A program made the position numbers and the translations under genes. From positions 496,001-560,000 of the forward strand of contig NZ_WELG01000001.1 of the NCBI RefSeq assembly GCF_009184425.1: a DNA stretch of 64,000 nt, written 5' to 3'. The notes below the pieces were generated by a model. It made no database searches. It was given only the letters and a program-made list of their open reading frames with translations, and was not told where the DNA came from. Each line of letters begins with the position of its first letter. Position 1 is the first letter of the stretch. The DNA comes from Flagellimonas olearia. GTDB lineage: Bacteria > Bacteroidota > Bacteroidia > Flavobacteriales > Flavobacteriaceae. Below are positions 43,275-54,135 of this stretch, one piece after another.

Positions 43275-46200
43275 ATGAAAAAAACCGAAACTAGCAGGCC
43301 TTTGCCAACAAAGGTCAGAGGGAGAATACTGCTCTACTTTTTCTTGCTGCTCATGTTTGGCCAAGTGAAGGCGGCATCCTGTACACAAGAGGATATCGTA
43401 GCCATAAGCTTTGAGAATGAGAGGCTGGGAAACGTATTTGAGATGATCACCAAATCCACGGGCTATAAATTTTTCTACGAAGCTACTGAAGTTGATTTGG
43501 ATAGGAAAGTATCCATATCCCGAAAAGATCTTTGCGTGGAAGACTTCATGAAAGAGCTTTTCAAGAATACGGACCTATATTTTGAGGTGGTTGCGAGACA
43601 AATTGTGGTCAAGCAAAAGGATGAGGATCGATTGCCCAGTATGGTTCCCCAAAAAAGAATTGATGTCCCAAAACCACAAACCAACCTTTCCGGAACGGTA
43701 CTGGATGAAGCAGGTGTTCCCTTGCCGGGCGCAAGTATTGTGGCAAAAGGGACTTCGGTAGGCACAACCACCGATTTTGATGGGAAGTTTACCATGACAT
43801 TGCCGGCGGGTGTTACCGAAATCCAAGTAAGTTATATTGGATATAGGCCCAAAGAAGTGAATGTGGCGGGTCAGACCTCCATCACTGTTTCCATGGAACA
43901 GGATGCCGCGGCCTTGGAAGAAGTTATAGTGGTGGGGTATGGAACCTTGGCCAAAACAAAAGTGACAGGTTCAGTGGTTTCCATTACCCCCGAGACCATT
44001 GTTGAGGTTCCTGCACTGACCCCTGAGGGTGCCTTGATAGGTCAAGTGTCAGGGGTACAGGTACAGGAAGTATCCGGTGAACCGGGAGCGGCCCCAAATA
44101 TTCGCGTACGGGGATCGGGGTCCATTTCTGCGGGAAACGATCCTCTGTTTGTAGTGGATGGAATACCCATCTCGCGTAATCTCACCTCATCAAGCCAATT
44201 GGGAGGTGTTGCCAATAGAAGGGCTACATTCCAACCTCCGACCATTAATCCATTGGCCACTTTGAATCCAAATGACATAGAGTCCATTCAAGTGCTCAAA
44301 GATGCAAGTGCTGCGGCCATATATGGATCTAGGGGAGGTAACGGGGTCCTTTTGATAACCACCAAGAAAGGATCTAATTCCGAGGAGGGTGTGTTTTCCT
44401 TTGATTCTTATGTGAGCATACAATCGGTTGCCAATAAATTGGATTTGATGAACGCAGAAGAATTGATAGACTATACCAGAGATGCTAGGAACAACAATTA
44501 CTTGGCCTCTGTGGATGGAGCTTCCATAAATGATCCCATAGGCCCTGGAGATCGGGGAAATGCCAATTACGAACTACCGGAATCCTTTGTCAACTGGGAT
44601 GGTACGGATACCGATTGGCAAGACCTTATCTTTAAGACCGGAATAGTTCAGAGTTATAATTTTTCATATGCATCTCCGGTAAGGAACAAGACAAGTTTTT
44701 ATGCATCCACAGGGTATTTTTCCCAAACGGGGGTTATAGATAAGGCGAAGTTTGAGCGGTATTCCGTATTGCTGAACCTAAATTCCCAACTTGCCAAAAA
44801 GTTGAACTTGGATGTAAGATTGGCCCCGACCGTTACCGAAAACCAGCGGGTACCGGCATCTTCACCTTATTTTGCCGCTCCCCCGGGTATCGTCTATTCA
44901 GCCATAGTGCATTCTCCAACAGTGAGTCCATACAATCCTGACGGTACCATAAACCAGTTGAACAATCAATCCTATTTGGGAGGGGGGACCACTACGGCAA
45001 GCAATCCATTGGCAATCATCGAAGCCGTGGATGACCAAATATTCCAATTTCAGACAAGGGGAAGCCTTGCGTTGACCTACGATATTTTACCGGAGTTGAG
45101 TTTTAAGACCTTCGGAGGGGCATACATCAACCTGTATAATCAAGATTTTTACCGTTCCAATACATTATTGTATAGAAATTCGGCGGATGGTAACCCGTAT
45201 GGACAGGCATCGTCTTCCACAGAGACCAATTGGCTTTGGGAGAATACCCTCAATTGGAAAAAGGAGTTTGGGGATCATTACCTGGATGCTGTTTTGGGGT
45301 ATACCGCCCAAAAGGACAACTTGACATTGAAACAGGTATTGGCCAACAACTATCCGGATGATTTGGTTCCGACCATCAGTGGGGGACAGGTGTTTGGTGG
45401 CACCTCTGTAAAGGAACAGTGGTCATTGCTGTCTTCCCTATTTAGGATGAACTATAGTTACAAGGACAAGTATCTGTTTACCGGTACCATACGTTCCGAT
45501 AAGTCGTCCCGATTTGGGAAGAATAACCAAACAGGATATTTCCCTTCTTTTTCAGTAGGATGGAGATTGAACGAAGAATCTTTCTTGGTAGGGTCCGAAA
45601 CCGTTTCGGAACTAAAGCTTAGATTGAGTTGGGGCCAGACGGGTAACTTTGAAATTCCCAATTATGGGGCCGTAGGTCTATTGTCTCCCCAAAACTATAA
45701 TTTGGGTGGAAATGAAATCAACGGTTTGGTACAAAGTACCATTCCCAATCCCAATCTGACTTGGGAGAAATCAGAGCAGATTGATGCTGGGATTGAACTG
45801 GGGTTGTTCAACAATCGGGTATTTCTTTTAGCCGATTATTATGACACAAAGACCAGAGATCTGTTGTTGAATGTTGCCATTTCCTCGGTATCCGGATTTG
45901 AGACAACCTTGAGAAATCTTGGCGAAGTGCAAAACAGAGGATTTGAAATTGCCCTGAGCACCAAAAACTTTGTGGGGGATTTTACATGGAACACGGATAT
46001 CAACTTCTCGACCAATAAGAATGAGGTACTCTCCCTCAATGAAGGAAATGAACCCATTTACTCTTCAGGTAGTGCCGGTGTACGCCACGTTACAAGAGTT
46101 GGGGATCCCATTGGGAGCTATTATGGATATGTGGTGGATGGTATATATCAATCCCAGGCAGAAATAGATAGTGCTCCATTGGATACCCAAGCCCCTGATC

Positions 46201-46799
46201 CAGGTATTGGTGATTTCAAGTTCAAGGACATTGATGGGGATGGAGAGATCACTCCTGATGATCGGACCGTTACCGGTAGCTATTTTCCGGATTTCACATG
46301 GGGGATAAATAATAGGTTCAAGTATAAGAATCTTGATTTGAGCTTCTTGATCCAAGGGGTAGAGGGGAATGAAATCTTGAACCTCACCTCCAGACACATG
46401 AAGAATGGGGAGGCCAACTTTAATTCCTACGCCATTTTCAATGAAAGATGGAGGTCGCCCTCCGATCCTGGAAATGGGTCGATTCCCAGAGCGGATAGAG
46501 AGTCTGGAAACCATGGGAACAATAACAGACCTTCTTCTTTTCAAGTGGAGGATGGATCGTATGTCAGATTGCGGAATGTGACCTTGGGCTATACACTGCC
46601 AACGAACAACCTTTTTGGAAGCAACATCCAGAAGCTTAGGTTCTATGTTACAGGGACCAACCTTTTTACCATTACCGATTACCTTGGTTACAACCCAGAG
46701 GTGAGTAGTATTACCACTAATAGTTTAACCCCGGGTGAGGATTATGGAGCATTTCCATTGACCAAATCATTTACCCTTGGCGTAAACTTAAAGTTCTAA
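43275..46799 (+). CDS. SusC-family TonB-dependent transducer with STN domain
   Basis: A 1174-residue protein. After the signal sequence comes an STN/secretin-like domain (about 38-110, ENERLGNVFEMITKSTGYKF), which marks receptors that signal through FecR. A carboxypeptidase-like domain (about 130-200, GTSVGTTTDFDGKF), a plug with DPLFVVDGIPIS and NPNDIESIQVLKDASAAAIYG, and a full barrel follow. With the SusD encoded nine bases downstream it imports oligosaccharides and reports their presence to the sigma/anti-sigma pair. Confidence 0.97.
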   Translation: MKKTETSRPLPTKVRGRILLYFFLLLMFGQVKAASCTQEDIVAISFENERLGNVFEMITKSTGYKFFYEATEVDLDRKVSISRKDLCVEDFMKELFKNTDLYFEVVARQIVVKQKDEDRLPSMVPQKRIDVPKPQTNLSGTVLDEAGVPLPGASIVAKGTSVGTTTDFDGKFTMTLPAGVTEIQVSYIGYRPKEVNVAGQTSITVSMEQDAAALEEVIVVGYGTLAKTKVTGSVVSITPETIVEVPALTPEGALIGQVSGVQVQEVSGEPGAAPNIRVRGSGSISAGNDPLFVVDGIPISRNLTSSSQLGGVANRRATFQPPTINPLATLNPNDIESIQVLKDASAAAIYGSRGGNGVLLITTKKGSNSEEGVFSFDSYVSIQSVANKLDLMNAEELIDYTRDARNNNYLASVDGASINDPIGPGDRGNANYELPESFVNWDGTDTDWQDLIFKTGIVQSYNFSYASPVRNKTSFYASTGYFSQTGVIDKAKFERYSVLLNLNSQLAKKLNLDVRLAPTVTENQRVPASSPYFAAPPGIVYSAIVHSPTVSPYNPDGTINQLNNQSYLGGGTTTASNPLAIIEAVDDQIFQFQTRGSLALTYDILPELSFKTFGGAYINLYNQDFYRSNTLLYRNSADGNPYGQASSSTETNWLWENTLNWKKEFGDHYLDAVLGYTAQKDNLTLKQVLANNYPDDLVPTISGGQVFGGTSVKEQWSLLSSLFRMNYSYKDKYLFTGTIRSDKSSRFGKNNQTGYFPSFSVGWRLNEESFLVGSETVSELKLRLSWGQTGNFEIPNYGAVGLLSPQNYNLGGNEINGLVQSTIPNPNLTWEKSEQIDAGIELGLFNNRVFLLADYYDTKTRDLLLNVAISSVSGFETTLRNLGEVQNRGFEIALSTKNFVGDFTWNTDINFSTNKNEVLSLNEGNEPIYSSGSAGVRHVTRVGDPIGSYYGYVVDGIYQSQAEIDSAPLDTQAPDPGIGDFKFKDIDGDGEITPDDRTVTGSYFPDFTWGINNRFKYKNLDLSFLIQGVEGNEILNLTSRHMKNGEANFNSYAIFNERWRSPSDPGNGSIPRADRESGNHGNNNRPSSFQVEDGSYVRLRNVTLGYTLPTNNLFGSNIQKLRFYVTGTNLFTITDYLGYNPEVSSITTNSLTPGEDYGAFPLTKSFTLGVNLKF

Positions 46800-46807
46800 C
46801 CTAAAAA

Positions 46808-48196
46808 ATGGAAAACATGAAACGAGTTCTATATATAATTCTATGTGCCACCCTATTAACCGGATGCAGTGAGGACTTTACCGACCTTGCACCGATATCC
46901 AATAGGAATGAAGCCGATTTCTATAATTCTCCGGATGATTTTGAAGTGGCCATCAATGCAAGCTATTCAGGACTTCAAAGTACAGGGGTTTATGGAAGGG
47001 GGTATTGGACCATGTTCGAGATGCGAAGCGATAATACCGATCAAGGTCCTGATGCCACAGGGTTGGCACGTCAATACACCGAAATCAACTCCTTTACCGA
47101 AGATGCTTTAAATGAGCAAATTACTTCCGCTTGGAGTGAATCATACAAGGTGATTGCCAATTGTAATGTCATCTTGGAACGGATACCCGGTGTAGAAATG
47201 GATACGGCCCTGAAGAACAGGGTCACAGGGGAAGCCCTTTTCATTAGGTCATTGGTGTATTATCATATGGCCATTGGTTTTGGAAATATCCCTTTACAGC
47301 TTACCCCGTACATATCTGGGGATGAGCTGACACAGGTGGACCAAAACACGATTTTGGAGCAATTGGTGACCGACCTATCTACGGCAGAGGATTCCCTTCC
47401 GGTTTCTTACTCGGGCAGTTTAATGGGAAAAGCGACCAAAGGTGCGGCGGCAACCCTATTGGCCAAGGTATTGCTGACCCTGGGGGAAGATTCTGCTGCG
47501 GAAACCGTACTCAGGAGGATCATTGATAGCTATGGATATGAACTGCTTCCAGATTATGCAAATTTGTGGGGGGTGGCCAATGAGAACAATGCAGAATCCA
47601 TTTTTGAGGTGCAATACATCAGTGGAGGTATCGGGCAAGGGAGCCTTTTTACAAACGATTTTTCACCAAGTACCGATTTGCAAACAGGCTCAGGGTTTGG
47701 ACGGAACCGACCTACGGTTTCCATGTTGGAGGCATATGAGGACGGTGACCTACGTTATGATATATCGATGGGGGACACCTATGTGAATTTGGAAGGGGAG
47801 ACCATAGAAGCTAGATATATCAAAAAGTACCGATCCGATTTGGCAATTGAGAACGATTCCGATACCAACTTTGTGGTTTTTAGATATGCCGATGTACTTC
47901 TTATGTTGGCCGAAGCATTGGGGGAAACACCTGAAAGCTATGATTTGATCAATGAAGTTAGGGATAGGGCAGACCTTCCCGATATTGATGCGTCCACTCC
48001 CGGAACTTTTGAAGAAAAACTGTTGCACGAGAGAAGAGTGGAACTGGCTTTCGAGAACCATAGATGGCCAGATTTAAAACGCTTTGGTATGGTGGATAAA
48101 ATCCAAGATGCTGAACCTTTCATTACCGGGACAAGGGAATTTTTCTATATCCCTCAACGTGAGATGGACATCAACCCAAACTTCGTGCAGAACTAG
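46808..48196 (+). CDS. SusD/RagB-family surface lipoprotein
   Basis: A 462-residue protein with lipobox LLTGC, followed by SEDFTDLAPISNRNEADFYN and the C-terminal family motif HERRVELAFENHRWPDLKRFG. It forms the lid of the SusC barrel and binds the glycan. It starts nine bases after susC. The following PIG-L gene is 204 bases downstream. Confidence 0.95.
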   Translation: MENMKRVLYIILCATLLTGCSEDFTDLAPISNRNEADFYNSPDDFEVAINASYSGLQSTGVYGRGYWTMFEMRSDNTDQGPDATGLARQYTEINSFTEDALNEQITSAWSESYKVIANCNVILERIPGVEMDTALKNRVTGEALFIRSLVYYHMAIGFGNIPLQLTPYISGDELTQVDQNTILEQLVTDLSTAEDSLPVSYSGSLMGKATKGAAATLLAKVLLTLGEDSAAETVLRRIIDSYGYELLPDYANLWGVANENNAESIFEVQYISGGIGQGSLFTNDFSPSTDLQTGSGFGRNRPTVSMLEAYEDGDLRYDISMGDTYVNLEGETIEARYIKKYRSDLAIENDSDTNFVVFRYADVLLMLAEALGETPESYDLINEVRDRADLPDIDASTPGTFEEKLLHERRVELAFENHRWPDLKRFGMVDKIQDAEPFITGTREFFYIPQREMDINPNFVQN

Positions 48197-48400
48197 GCAA
48201 TGACTTTGATTACGTTATAGTGTGTTTTCATTATTTAAGTTAGTTTGATTGATAGAGCCCCAAAAGACCATGAAACCCTACTTATGATGCTATGGGCGTA
48301 TTGTCAAAAAGAACAGAAGGCCAGTTTGACAAAGTTGTTTTAAAAGAATTGACCAAGACCATAACTACGAAATTTTAAGGAACCTAATATAGATTATACG

Positions 48401-49288
48401 ATGAGAAAATTAATGATGGCAATTTGCCTTTGCTTTGCGTTTGCAACAATCCAGGCACAAGAAAAAAAAGTACTCAATATTATAGCCATTGGGGCACACC
48501 CGGATGACTGTGATTCGAAATTTGGGGGAACTGCGGCGCTCTTCGCCAAAATGGGCCACAATGTGAAATTTTTGGCCCTGACCAATGGAGATGCAGGCCA
48601 CCAAAGTATGGGAGGAGGGCCATTGGCCAAAAAGCGGAGACAAGAGGCCAAGGATGCGGCCAAGGCTTTGGGCATAGCGGAATATGAAGTTCTGGATAAC
48701 CATGATGGGGAACTGTTTCCCACTTTGAACGTTAGGCTGGAGGTGATTAGAAGAATACGTGGTTGGAACGCTGATATTGTTTTAGGGTTGAGACCCAATG
48801 ATTATCATCCCGACCACAGAAATGCCGGTTCGGTTGTACAAGATGCAGCGTACATGAACATTGTGCCCAATGTTGCGCCAGATACGCCACCTCTGAAAAA
48901 GAACCCGGTTTTTCTATATATGAGCGACCATTTTAAAAAACCATATCCATTTCAAAAGGACATTGCCGTAATAGTGGATGATGTGATCGACACTAAGGTC
49001 AAAGGATTGGCGGCCCATGATTCACAAATGTTCGAATGGTTGCCATGGACCAATGGAACAGACCTTTCCACCATTCCCAAAGGAGAAAAGGAAAGATTGG
49101 CATGGTTGAAGGACAGATGGATGAGCAGAAAACCCGATGCCGGCACTTTGGAAGTCGTAAAGAAATGGTATCCCAATGTAGATGTTTCCAAAGTAAAGCA
49201 GGTGGAGTTTTTTGAGATCTGCGAGTACGGAAAACAACCGACCGAAGAGGAAATCAAGGAATTGTTCCCCATGCTGGGCACAAAATAG
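48401..49288 (+). CDS. PIG-L family deacetylase, exported
   Basis: A 295-residue protein with a signal sequence (MAICLCFAFATIQAQ), the zinc motif AIGAHPDDCD (His33, Asp35, Asp36) and the second metal histidine in DYHPDHRNAG. PIG-L/LmbE enzymes remove N-acetyl groups from amino sugars such as GlcNAc conjugates. Export suggests work in the periplasm on oligosaccharides imported by the SusCD pair, so the substrate may carry acetylated amino sugars or other acetyl groups. Confidence 0.92.
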   Translation: MRKLMMAICLCFAFATIQAQEKKVLNIIAIGAHPDDCDSKFGGTAALFAKMGHNVKFLALTNGDAGHQSMGGGPLAKKRRQEAKDAAKALGIAEYEVLDNHDGELFPTLNVRLEVIRRIRGWNADIVLGLRPNDYHPDHRNAGSVVQDAAYMNIVPNVAPDTPPLKKNPVFLYMSDHFKKPYPFQKDIAVIVDDVIDTKVKGLAAHDSQMFEWLPWTNGTDLSTIPKGEKERLAWLKDRWMSRKPDAGTLEVVKKWYPNVDVSKVKQVEFFEICEYGKQPTEEEIKELFPMLGTK

Positions 49289-49339
49289 GAGTGGACCAAT
49301 ATTTGGAACCCCAAGATTAAAATAACCAACCAATTAAAA

Positions 49340-50602
49340 ATGGAGCACAACAAGGCCACAACCAAAAGATATTTTCACATCATTGGGTTGGTAATGATCG
49401 TATTCTTTGTAATATCCTTCATTACCAACATACTGAACTCCATAATAGTAGATGTTAAGGGTAGTTTTGATCTAAGTCTGACTTTGACAGGCCTACTGCC
49501 ATTTACATTCTTTATCGCTTATGGAATCATGTCCATACCGGCAGGGTTCCTTTCCGAAAGGTTTAGTGAAAAGGCCCTACTGTCCATATCTTTTTTGGTA
49601 ATGACCGTTGCTTCTTTGGGCTTTGCCCTTACACCCCAATACGGTGTGTTTAGCATTACCCTTTTTATATTGGGTAGTTGTATGGCAGTTCTTCAGGTAA
49701 TCATTAATCCCATGTTGCGCGTGGCCGGAGGTGAGGAACATTTTGCATTCAACTCAGTACTGGCACAATTGGTGTTTGGGTCCGCGTCTTTTTTAAGTCC
49801 TTATCTCTATAAATACTTGGTGAACAAGGAAGAGGTTTCCAACAATACGATCGCAGATATATTGCGGGGATGGGTGCCTGAGGATTTGCCCTGGGCCTCG
49901 CTCTATATTGTGTTTGCCGGAATATCCCTTTTGTTGTTTTTCTATGTCTTTTTCACCAAATATCCAAAGTTTGAAAAGACTGAGGAAGAAAGGGCAGGCA
50001 GCAAGAGCTCCTATTGGGATTTGTTAAAGAACAAATGGACCATACTATATTTTATAGGGATGTTTTGTTATGTGGGTACGGAACAAGGCGTTGGAAATTG
50101 GATATCCCAATTCTTATATGAATATCACGGACTTGACCCACAAACCACAGGAGCTGACACCGTATCCTATTTTTGGGCCATGTTGACGGTAGGATGCTTG
50201 TTAGGCCTTCTATTGTTGAAGTTTATGGATAGCCGGAAACTATTGATTTTGACCACGGCCATAACCATAGGCTGTCTTGTTTTGGCCTTGACAGGCTCAT
50301 CCCAAATGGCATTGATAGGCTTTCCTATGGTGGGATTTTTTATTTCGGTAATGTATTCCATTATAGTTTCATTGGCGCTCAACTCAGTAAAGGAACACCA
50401 TGGTTCTTTATCCGGAATTTTATGTACGGGTATTGCAGGTGGAGCGGTCATTCCATTTATAGTGGGGGGGCTGGGTGAAATATTGACCCTGAAATCCGGA
50501 ATGTTTTTTCTGATACTGCCTTTGGCATTTATTCTGTCCATCGGCTTTTGGGCCAAACCCCTGGTAAATAACAAGACGATAAGCTTAAAGAAGGAACAGT
50601 GA
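49340..50602 (+). CDS. MFS sugar transporter
   Basis: A 420-residue protein with about 12 membrane helices in two halves. The N-terminal LTLTGLLPFTFFIAYGIMSIPAGFLSERF matches the FucP-like MFS group that takes up mono- or disaccharides. It carries products from the periplasm into the cytoplasm. The TGA stop lies inside the GTG start of the ROK gene, so import and phosphorylation are coupled in expression. Confidence 0.92.
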   Translation: MEHNKATTKRYFHIIGLVMIVFFVISFITNILNSIIVDVKGSFDLSLTLTGLLPFTFFIAYGIMSIPAGFLSERFSEKALLSISFLVMTVASLGFALTPQYGVFSITLFILGSCMAVLQVIINPMLRVAGGEEHFAFNSVLAQLVFGSASFLSPYLYKYLVNKEEVSNNTIADILRGWVPEDLPWASLYIVFAGISLLLFFYVFFTKYPKFEKTEEERAGSKSSYWDLLKNKWTILYFIGMFCYVGTEQGVGNWISQFLYEYHGLDPQTTGADTVSYFWAMLTVGCLLGLLLLKFMDSRKLLILTTAITIGCLVLALTGSSQMALIGFPMVGFFISVMYSIIVSLALNSVKEHHGSLSGILCTGIAGGAVIPFIVGGLGEILTLKSGMFFLILPLAFILSIGFWAKPLVNNKTISLKKEQ

Positions 50603-51444
50603 AAGAGATTGGGGCAGAGGTTCTTGGGGTTGATATAGGTGGAACCAAGATTAAATCGGGCAGAGTGATGGGAAACAGAATAGTGGATACCCATCTCATT
50701 GAAGTAAATCGAGATGATTCAGAGGAAATTGCCCTCAACAAAGTATTTGGGACCATTGATGAGCTTATGACCGATTCAATTCAAGCTATAGGTATAGGTG
50801 TTCCTGCAGTAGTAGATCCAGATTCAGGAATGGTATATGATGTCCAGAACATTCCATCTTGGACAAAAGTTCCTTTGAGAAGAAAAGTTCAAGATCGGTA
50901 TAATGTGCCTGTCCATATTAACAACGATGCCAACTGTTTCGCGTTGGGCGAGAAGCATTTTGGGAAAGCCAAGGAATATTCGGATTGTGTTGCACTTTCA
51001 TTGGGAACAGGATTGGGTATGGGCATTTTGGTGGACGGTAAGCTGTATAATGGCGTACTGTGCGGAGCGGGGGAAGTAGGCATGATTCCTTACAAAGATG
51101 GAATCATGGAGCATTATGCGGGCAGTTTTTTCTTTGATCAAAAGTATGGGGAGTCGGCCAAGGACTTATTCAGGAAAGCAATGGTTGAGGATAGGATGGC
51201 ACACCAAGCTTTCAAGGAATATGGCGTCCACTTGGGGGAAGCCATCAAGACCATTCTGTATTTATATGCTCCCCAGGCCATAGTACTTGGCGGCTCCATA
51301 AGCAAGGCATATGTGTTTTTTAAGGAATCGATGCATGAGACCTTAAATTCATTTGCCTATCGAAAACAATTGGAACAAACAAAAATTGAAACATCGGACT
51401 TAATGGATGCTCCAATATTGGGTGCGGCTGCATTGTGTCTGTAA
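50599..51444 (+). CDS. ROK-family sugar kinase
   Basis: A 281-residue protein with the ATP-binding VLGVDIGGTKIKSG near the N-terminus, the sugar-site NNDANCFALGE (catalytic Asp) and LGTGLGMGILVDG. The start is GTG, overlapping the MFS stop (GTGA). The usual ROK zinc motif (CxCGxxGC) after GAGEVG is replaced by MIPYKDGIMEHYAGS, so the zinc site is absent. No HTH domain is present, so this is a kinase and not a regulator. It probably phosphorylates the sugar brought in by the MFS protein. Confidence 0.92.
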   Translation: MKEIGAEVLGVDIGGTKIKSGRVMGNRIVDTHLIEVNRDDSEEIALNKVFGTIDELMTDSIQAIGIGVPAVVDPDSGMVYDVQNIPSWTKVPLRRKVQDRYNVPVHINNDANCFALGEKHFGKAKEYSDCVALSLGTGLGMGILVDGKLYNGVLCGAGEVGMIPYKDGIMEHYAGSFFFDQKYGESAKDLFRKAMVEDRMAHQAFKEYGVHLGEAIKTILYLYAPQAIVLGGSISKAYVFFKESMHETLNSFAYRKQLEQTKIETSDLMDAPILGAAALCL

Positions 51445-51466
51445 AACATATAATCGTATTGCACAA

Positions 51467-54118
51467 ATGAGAGTACTGGCTATAATATTGCTTACATGTT
51501 TTTTGTTGAAATCCTGTAATACCACGGAAAAGGGCAAACAGGTCAACATTACCATAGAGAACAATAAAGAAGGTGCACCAATAACCTTGGGAATTCCATT
51601 CCCAAAAGGAGCACTCCATTCGGTGGATCATCTGCGTCTGTTGACCTCCAATGGTACTGAGATTCCTTGCCAAACCACAGAGGTGAGCAATTGGGGCCCA
51701 ACCGATGAAAGTATTAAATGGGTATGGGTTTTCTTTTTCTCGGAAGAAGATTCGGAATACATATTGGAATATGGTGATTCCGTAGTACCCATGCTTCCCA
51801 AAGAGAAGATTGTTTCCATGAACAACATGAGGCCCCAAGGAGGGATAGATGTGAATACAGGGCCTTTGTCCTTCTCCATACATAAAAAAGGAAATGGTTT
51901 TTTGGATGAGGTATTTTTGGATTCCAACAAAGATGGAAAGTTTGATAAAGAGGAGCTCATTGTTTCCTCACCAGAAAAAAATAGGGGTTCCTTTCTCGAT
52001 CTTTTGGATGATGCGGGAATAGATACTTCCAAAGCGGTGATAAATGAGGTGTTCAGGGAAAAGGGATCTGGCCCCATGCACAGTATATTCCGGATAGAAG
52101 GAACTTATACATATGATAGGTCGGACAATAATTTGTCCCCCTTTACCATTTGGTTGCACGCGTATGCCGGAAAGAGCTACATAAAGGTGTTGCATACCAT
52201 GACCTATACAGGGATTCCGGACAAGCATAAGCCACAAGAAGGGGAACATGCCAATATTGCCACACAAAATAAAATTATAATTACAGAGAATACGGAGGAC
52301 GATATGGGTTGGACACAGCCCAATGATCAAATTGCGGCCTGCGGCCTTCAACTTAAATACCATCTGGATGATAATGTAAATGTTTCGGTGCCCCTATATG
52401 AAGGAAATTGGCAAGAAGATGAAGCCAATACTTTTATGGAGGAGATCGTAACAGATGGGCAGTCTCCTGTTCAACTTTTACAGCAGGGTCCAGCAAGACG
52501 AAAGAGCACCAGTTTAAGAAGTTTGTACCTCAACGGTTTCAAAAAGGAGGACAATGGAAGCAACCCCGATGCGGCTTTGGAATTTAGGGCCACTGTTTCC
52601 GAAGGGGAAGAAAATAAAGCAAAAGTGGAAAGGGCCAAAGGATGGGTCAACGTTACCGACGGAAAACGAGGTGTTGGCGTTGGTATTAAAAACTTTATGA
52701 AGGAATATCCCAAAGGGATTGAGGTAGATCCTGCCAATGGCACCCTTTTGGGCAGTGTTTGGCCCAAGGAGAACGGTCCCATGAATTTTGCGAGACATAA
52801 CACCGAACCGGATGGGGGCATGTTGGGCAATTTTGCCCAAGGGATCACCAAGACCACCGAATTTGTCTATTACTTCCACAACAACGATGTTATGGATGAA
52901 GTAGGAAAAAAGATGGATTATGTTATTGAAAATCCAGTGGCACATGCCTCACCTGAGTGGTATACCCAGTCCAAGGTCTATGGCAATATGGCTCCTTTTT
53001 CATCCAAGCATCCAGAGTTTGAGAACGCCCTTCAATATAAATACCAATGGTGGGCCTATAACCAAAAGCATGAGCCGTGGTACGGAATGTTCAACTATGG
53101 AGATGGGAAAAGTTACTTCTTTAATGGAAAATGGGTACAATGGACCAACAATGAACCCACAGTGGATTTCATGCTTTGGACGAACTTTATGCGAACTGGT
53201 GATCCCAAGTATTACAATCTGGCCCAAGCCATGAGTAGGCATACCATGGATGTGGACAACGTACATTGGCCAAAAAAGAGAACCTATTATGGAGAGATAA
53301 ATGATGCCATAGATTTCTGGAACTACGAGGATGAACCTGAGTCCACCCCCTATCTGGGTATAGGTAGAAGACATGCCAATGAACACTGGTATGCCCTTTT
53401 GAGTGCCCATGTATGGATTCAAGGTTGGATTGCCTCATATTATCTTTCTGCCGACCATAGGGCCCTCGAAGTGGCTAGAATGACAGGGGATACCTATATC
53501 AATAGAATATGGGGGGAGCATGATTTAAGGGGAAGAAGGTTATATCTGTCCGTTTTAAACCTTGTTGAACTGTATGATGCCACCAAGCTCCAAAAATATA
53601 AGGAAGAACTGGAGGATAGAGTCAAGTTAATGTTGGAATTCCAAGAGCGGCAAGGAGGAAACCTGTTATTGGATAGATATGGGTATAGTCAGACCTATGT
53701 TGCCCAAGGACTTTATAAGTACCAACAGATAACCGGTGATGAAACCGTGAGACAAGCTCTTTTGAAACATGCCCGTTGGGTTAGGGACGTGCCTCCCTTG
53801 AACCATGAGATGGAATCGTATTTGGCGACCATATATCCATTGTTGATAGGATATGAGTTCAGTGGTGAAAAAGTATATCTGAATGAAGCTCTTGAGAGAG
53901 CCAAGGTGCTAAAGATTGGGGAACTATCCAAAGAACCCGAGTCCTATGAAAATGCGGAAGCTTTTAGTGAAGATCTGGTCAAGATTTCCAATTTGCCAAA
54001 GAGTAAAGGGAGCTTTACCAATTGGGAGACCAATCAAGGACTTCGCGTATTTGGATGGACCCATGCCTATAACATTCCTTATCTGTTGTACTGGATGGAT
54101 AAAGAACATATGAATTAA
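51467..54118 (+). CDS. PcRGLX/YetA-like lipoprotein, probable exo-rhamnogalacturonan lyase
   Basis: An 883-residue protein. The ATG at 51467 gives a lipobox (LLKSC) and is preferred over an upstream in-frame start inside the ROK gene. The N-terminal domain (about 25-300, APITLGIPFPKGALHSVDHLRL, then GPTDESIKWVWV) matches the PcRGLX/YetA RIFT-barrel, followed by a central beta region and a C-terminal alpha/alpha barrel (LARHTMDVDNVHWPK, then IWGEHDLRGRRLYLSVLNLVELYDA). PcRGLX is a PL26 exolyase on rhamnogalacturonan I. Surface or periplasmic anchoring fits a PUL enzyme. The assignment to pectin is by family and not proven. Confidence 0.85.
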   Translation: MRVLAIILLTCFLLKSCNTTEKGKQVNITIENNKEGAPITLGIPFPKGALHSVDHLRLLTSNGTEIPCQTTEVSNWGPTDESIKWVWVFFFSEEDSEYILEYGDSVVPMLPKEKIVSMNNMRPQGGIDVNTGPLSFSIHKKGNGFLDEVFLDSNKDGKFDKEELIVSSPEKNRGSFLDLLDDAGIDTSKAVINEVFREKGSGPMHSIFRIEGTYTYDRSDNNLSPFTIWLHAYAGKSYIKVLHTMTYTGIPDKHKPQEGEHANIATQNKIIITENTEDDMGWTQPNDQIAACGLQLKYHLDDNVNVSVPLYEGNWQEDEANTFMEEIVTDGQSPVQLLQQGPARRKSTSLRSLYLNGFKKEDNGSNPDAALEFRATVSEGEENKAKVERAKGWVNVTDGKRGVGVGIKNFMKEYPKGIEVDPANGTLLGSVWPKENGPMNFARHNTEPDGGMLGNFAQGITKTTEFVYYFHNNDVMDEVGKKMDYVIENPVAHASPEWYTQSKVYGNMAPFSSKHPEFENALQYKYQWWAYNQKHEPWYGMFNYGDGKSYFFNGKWVQWTNNEPTVDFMLWTNFMRTGDPKYYNLAQAMSRHTMDVDNVHWPKKRTYYGEINDAIDFWNYEDEPESTPYLGIGRRHANEHWYALLSAHVWIQGWIASYYLSADHRALEVARMTGDTYINRIWGEHDLRGRRLYLSVLNLVELYDATKLQKYKEELEDRVKLMLEFQERQGGNLLLDRYGYSQTYVAQGLYKYQQITGDETVRQALLKHARWVRDVPPLNHEMESYLATIYPLLIGYEFSGEKVYLNEALERAKVLKIGELSKEPESYENAEAFSEDLVKISNLPKSKGSFTNWETNQGLRVFGWTHAYNIPYLLYWMDKEHMN

Positions 54119-54135
54119 ATCTTGTAATCTTCACG

